Shown here piece by piece: positions 60,444-64,000 of a stretch of DNA of 64,000 nt (position 1 is the stretch's first letter; each line of letters begins with the position of its first letter). Under the pieces are notes generated by a model. That model was not told the DNA's origin. It saw only the letters and a list, made by a program, of their open reading frames with translations, and did no database searches. The position numbers were made by a program, and so were the translations under genes. The stretch is from Sphingobacteriales bacterium 39-19 (GTDB lineage Bacteria > Bacteroidota > Bacteroidia > Chitinophagales > Chitinophagaceae). Location: assembly GCA_001898465.1 (NCBI GenBank), contig MKTX01000012.1, positions 1 to 64,000 of the forward strand. Reading direction: 5' to 3'.

Positions 60444-61850
60444 TTGATAAAATTCATTCTTAATGAGCATTCAGTAAGTACCGACGTTCACCCCGGTATT
60501 ACTGTATTAGATTTTATAAGATACCATAAAAGGCTTATGGGAACCAAGATTGGTTGCCGGGAGGGTGATTGTGGCGCTTGCACCGTTTTGGTTGGTGAAA
60601 CAGTCAATGAGAAATTATCTTACCATTCAGTTACGAGTTGCCTGATGCCTTTAGGCAATGCGGCAGGTAAGCATATTGTAACCATTGAGGGCATCAATGC
60701 TCATGATTTAACGCCGGTGCAGGAGGCTTTCGCCAATGAGGGCGCTACCCAATGCGGCTTTTGTACCCCTGGTTTTATTGTTTCACTCACCGGTTATTGT
60801 ATAAGTGAAAAAACGCCCGGCTACCACTCAGCCATTGATGCTATGAATGGGAATATTTGCCGCTGCACGGGGTATAAATCTATTGAGCGGGCAGCCAAAA
60901 CAATTACGGATAATTTACAACAAAGAAAACAACCGGCGCTTGATTATGCCATTGCACAAAAAATTGTTCCTGCCTATTTTCGTGATATTCCTAAAAGACT
61001 GGAACTACTGGGTACCCCGATAAACGAAAAAAATGAAGTAGCCAGGAAAATGGGGGGTGGCACCGATTTGTATGTACAGCAACATGACCGGCTACATCAT
61101 GAAGATTTAAATTTTCTGCGCCAGGATGATGAATTAAATAAAATTACCCGGCTACAGGATACCTGTTACATGGGGGCGGCGGTAACGGTAAGCCAATTAG
61201 CGGAATCTGCAGTATTTAAAAATGCATTTGCAAACTGGGACCATTATATTAAATTAGTATCCTCTACACAAATACGGAATATGGCTACGGTGGCCGGAAA
61301 TTTCATCAATGCCTCTCCGATAGGTGATTTTACGATTCTATTCCTGGCTTTACAAGCGCAAATTAAATTAAATCATGCCGGTGCGGATAGAATTTTGCCT
61401 TTGCAGCAATTATATTTGGGATATAAAAAATTAAATAAAGAACCTGAAGAAATAATAACAGAAATTATTTTTAAACTCCCCGGCCGGAATGATCTCTTTA
61501 ATTTTGAAAAAGTAAGTAAAAGAACCCATTTAGATATTGCCAGTGTGAACAGCGCTATGCATATTCAAATGAATGCGGGGAAAATAGTATATGCTGCTTT
61601 GTCTGCTGGTGGCGTAGGCCCGGTTCCTGCATATCTTTCAAAAAGCAGCGATTTCTTAAAAGATAAAGAAGCTTCCATTGATACGCTCCGTGCATTATTA
61701 AAAATGGTACAATCAGAAATTTCACCCATCAGTGATGCCAGGGGCCAGGCAGATTATAAAAGATTATTGCTTGCACAATTAGTAAAAGCACATTTCATTA
61801 CATTTTTTCCCGGCTTACCGGTTGATAAAATAGTAGCATTACCCGCATGA
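60444..61850 (+). CDS. xdhA: Xanthine dehydrogenase small subunit (2Fe-2S and FAD domains)
   Basis: This 468-residue protein has an N-terminal 2Fe-2S ferredoxin domain (GCREGDCGACTVLVGE), a second 2Fe-2S domain (QCGFCTPGFIV, GNICRCTGY) and an FAD domain (MGGGTDLYVQQHD, IRNMATVAGNFINASPIGDF). It passes electrons from the molybdenum subunit to NAD+ via FAD in xanthine or hypoxanthine oxidation. The start is a TTG at 60444; homology begins right there (IKFILNEHSVST) and no in-frame ATG lies upstream. It overlaps the large subunit gene by 4 bp (ATGA). Confidence 0.9.
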   Translation: MIKFILNEHSVSTDVHPGITVLDFIRYHKRLMGTKIGCREGDCGACTVLVGETVNEKLSYHSVTSCLMPLGNAAGKHIVTIEGINAHDLTPVQEAFANEGATQCGFCTPGFIVSLTGYCISEKTPGYHSAIDAMNGNICRCTGYKSIERAAKTITDNLQQRKQPALDYAIAQKIVPAYFRDIPKRLELLGTPINEKNEVARKMGGGTDLYVQQHDRLHHEDLNFLRQDDELNKITRLQDTCYMGAAVTVSQLAESAVFKNAFANWDHYIKLVSSTQIRNMATVAGNFINASPIGDFTILFLALQAQIKLNHAGADRILPLQQLYLGYKKLNKEPEEIITEIIFKLPGRNDLFNFEKVSKRTHLDIASVNSAMHIQMNAGKIVYAALSAGGVGPVPAYLSKSSDFLKDKEASIDTLRALLKMVQSEISPISDARGQADYKRLLLAQLVKAHFITFFPGLPVDKIVALPA

Positions 61851-64000
61851 TAAATATAGATACACATACACATGTACGGGGGGAATCCCTTTATTTAGAT
61901 GATATTCCTGAATTACAGGGTACCTTATATGCAGCTGTATTTGGCGCCCCGGTAGCCCATGCTAAAATTATTTCTTTGGACCTGGACGAAGCAGCAGCGA
62001 TGCCCGGTGTACATCGCATCTTTACATATAAGGATATTCCCGGCATCAATCAAATTGGGGGCATTGTAGCCGATGAACCGCTGTTTGCACAGCATGAAAT
62101 TCATTTTAATGGAATGCCAATTGCCCTGGTTGTTGCCGATACCGTAGAATTGGCAAAATCTGCAATTAAAAAAATAAAATTAGAAACCGAGGTCTTGCCT
62201 GTTATTACAGATCCCCGTATCGCCAAAGAAAAAGGTCTACTCATTACACCTGCCCGAACTTTTAAGATAGGTGATAGTAAAAATGCATTTGCCCATTGTA
62301 AATATATTTTTGAGGGAAGAGCAGAAACCAATGGCCAGGAACATTTATATATAGAAACGCAGGGTGCCTATGCCATTCCGCAGGAAAATGGTTCTGTTAA
62401 AATATATTCCTCCACCCAGGGACCCACTGCAGTACAGCGTCATGTAGCAGAAGTATTAGGCCTTCCCATGCATCGGTTTGAGGTAGATACAACCCGCCTG
62501 GGCGGTGGGTTTGGGGGTAAAGAAGACCAGGCAACTGTATGGGCTGTTTTTTGTGCTTTGGCTGCATATCATTTAAAAAAGCCGGTTAAGTACAGCCTGC
62601 ACCGCATGGAAGATATGCGTATGACGGGCAAACGAAATCCATACAGTTCCGATTTTAAAATAGGATTAACCGAAGACCTGGAGATACTTGCTTACGAAGC
62701 CACTTTTTATCAAAATGCAGGCGCCAGTGCCGACCTTTCACCTGCCGTTCTGGAAAGAACTTTATTCCACAGCACAAATGCCTATCACGTTCCCAATGTT
62801 ACGGCAACGGCGTATTGTTGCAGAACCAACCTGGTGCCCAATACTGCATTCCGGGGTTTTGGCGGCCCGCAGGGCATGTTTGTAATAGAAGCCGCCATTG
62901 CAAAAGCCGCCGAATCGCTCTGCATACCTGCCAGCGAAATACAATATAAAAACTTAGTGAAAACCGGGGATGAATTTCCGTATGGCCAAATAGCGCAAAG
63001 TGAAGCTAAAGCTAGCTGGGATAAGGCATATGAATTATATGATGTAAAAAAGAAAAGAGAGGAAATTGAAAATTTTAATGCATCACATTTCCATATTAAA
63101 AAAGGCATTTCTCTCATGCCGATATGTTTTGGTATTTCATTCACAAAAATATTTATGAACCAGGCAAGGGCCCTGATTCATATATACCAGGACGGGAGTA
63201 TAAAGATAAGTACCGGGGCCGTAGAAATGGGCCAGGGCGTAAATACCAAAATGGTACAGGTGGCAGCTTTTGTACTGGGTGTAAAACCAGCTCATATTAA
63301 AATAGCAAGTACCAATACTTATCGCATTGCAAATACATCGCCTTCGGCGGCAAGCGCTACCGCCGATTTAAATGGCAAAGCGGTAGAGATGGCTTGTAAT
63401 GCCCTCATAGAAAGATTAATTCCGCTGGCAGCTGACATTTTAAAAGCGCAGCCTGCAGAAATTTCAATGGCAGATGAATGGGTTTATGTAAAAGATATAA
63501 AATCTACTTTAAGTTGGAGTGCGCTTATTGCCCAAGCCTATCTTAACCGAATTAGCCTGAGTGAACACAGCCATTATGCGACCCCCATTATAAATTTTGA
63601 TGCCAGCATAGAAAAAGGACATCCATTTGCATATCATGTATATGGCACAGCCGTAACTACTGTAACGGTAGATTGTTTAAGAGGAACTTATGAAATTGAT
63701 GCGGTTGATATTGTTCATGATTTTGGTGTATCTATGAACCCTTCCATTGATCTTGGCCAAATTGAAGGTGGCCTGGTGCAAGGCATTGGCTGGATGACCA
63801 TGGAGGAAATTGTATTTGATGAGGAAGGAAGGTTGCGCAGCAATGCTTTGAGTACTTATAAAGTGCCGGACATTTATTCAGTACCCAAAAAAGTGAACAC
63901 TCATTTTTTAAAAACAAACCAGGAGAATATGGCAATCTTTCGCTCAAAAGCAGTAGGAGAGCCACCCCTCATGTATGGTATTGGATCTTATTTTGCATTA
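61847..64000 (+). CDS. xdhB: Xanthine dehydrogenase large (molybdenum-binding) subunit, truncated by window end
   Basis: The frame runs from the ATG at 61847 to the last base without a stop, 718 codons so far; the family norm is about 760-790. Molybdopterin-site motifs are visible: TTRLGGGFGGKEDQ, NTAFRGFGGPQGMF and STGAVEMGQGVNTK, with ANTSPSAASATADLNG later. These residues hold the molybdenum cofactor and substrate. Its start overlaps the xdhA stop (ATGA), so the two are translated together. xdhC or cofactor genes may follow outside the window. Confidence 0.93.
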   Translation, partial: MINIDTHTHVRGESLYLDDIPELQGTLYAAVFGAPVAHAKIISLDLDEAAAMPGVHRIFTYKDIPGINQIGGIVADEPLFAQHEIHFNGMPIALVVADTVELAKSAIKKIKLETEVLPVITDPRIAKEKGLLITPARTFKIGDSKNAFAHCKYIFEGRAETNGQEHLYIETQGAYAIPQENGSVKIYSSTQGPTAVQRHVAEVLGLPMHRFEVDTTRLGGGFGGKEDQATVWAVFCALAAYHLKKPVKYSLHRMEDMRMTGKRNPYSSDFKIGLTEDLEILAYEATFYQNAGASADLSPAVLERTLFHSTNAYHVPNVTATAYCCRTNLVPNTAFRGFGGPQGMFVIEAAIAKAAESLCIPASEIQYKNLVKTGDEFPYGQIAQSEAKASWDKAYELYDVKKKREEIENFNASHFHIKKGISLMPICFGISFTKIFMNQARALIHIYQDGSIKISTGAVEMGQGVNTKMVQVAAFVLGVKPAHIKIASTNTYRIANTSPSAASATADLNGKAVEMACNALIERLIPLAADILKAQPAEISMADEWVYVKDIKSTLSWSALIAQAYLNRISLSEHSHYATPIINFDASIEKGHPFAYHVYGTAVTTVTVDCLRGTYEIDAVDIVHDFGVSMNPSIDLGQIEGGLVQGIGWMTMEEIVFDEEGRLRSNALSTYKVPDIYSVPKKVNTHFLKTNQENMAIFRSKAVGEPPLMYGIGSYFAL

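Overview
The window comes from a Bacteroidota chromosome, most likely a member of the Chitinophagaceae. This rests on several observations. Recognisable promoters have the TAnnTTTG -7 element. Shine-Dalgarno sequences are absent before almost every gene except rpsU. Type IX secretion is represented by a cargo protein with a C-terminal sorting domain and a SprE/PorW-like protein. There are a TonB-dependent receptor, Bacteroidota-type families (DUF3810, GH3, saccharopine dehydrogenase-like) and tRNA genes with no encoded CCA. No phage, IS element, CRISPR array or defence island was found. The content is core and housekeeping with a few lineage-specific genes.

Layout. 1-1.0 kb: a broken or partial lipoprotein-like gene with an 11-G tract, and two tRNA-Leu genes. 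1.0-6.2 kb: hscB, a saccharopine dehydrogenase-like gene, mtaB, a GH3 protein and rnhA. 6.2-9.7 kb: a membrane protein, histidine kinase and response regulator operon, facing a second response regulator across a 637-bp motif-rich gap. 9.7-12.0 kb: riboflavin synthase, rpsU with a strong Shine-Dalgarno, a Xer recombinase and hpf. 12.1-15.3 kb: a tRNA-Thr relic, tRNA-Thr/Tyr/Gly/Thr, tuf, tRNA-Trp, secE and nusG, ending at a terminator where rplK would usually follow. 15.3-22.1 kb: aroQ, an Fe-S membrane oxidoreductase, GNAT, NUDIX, corA, dapF, nucleoside phosphorylase, tRNA-Cys and dps. 22.3-28 kb: rpsA with a hairpin leader, and a 1145-residue T9SS cargo protein. 28-37.5 kb: thioesterase, proline dehydrogenase, pdeM, yceD-rpmF-plsX, DUF3810, a serine hydrolase, dcd and a phosphopantetheinyl transferase. 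37.5-45 kb: DUF2130, a glycosyltransferase, tRNA-Gly/Leu/Leu, SRAP, a histidine kinase, SprT and a bactofilin next to an M23-peptidase-like protein with no peptidase domain. 45-64 kb: SprE/PorW-like, PBP1A, yggS, acyl-CoA dehydrogenase, a TonB receptor, mnmA, divergent oxyR/katA with a near-consensus OxyR operator, and xanthine dehydrogenase subunits running off the end.

How the genes work together. Translation is the main theme: rpsU, rpsA, rpmF, tuf, nusG, hpf, ten tRNAs, mtaB and mnmA. Envelope building is second: plsX, PBP1A, bactofilin, SprE and the T9SS cargo. Oxidative stress is third: oxyR-katA and dps. The most informative non-coding signals are the OxyR operator, the rpsU Shine-Dalgarno, the small hairpin leaders of rpsA and yceD-rpmF, a terminator-like hairpin inside the tRNA-Cys leader, and the tRNA-Thr relic. 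I did not find a convincing wholly new multi-gene system. The best candidates for new biology are the bactofilin plus peptidase-less partner pair and the regulatory region between the two response-regulator loci.
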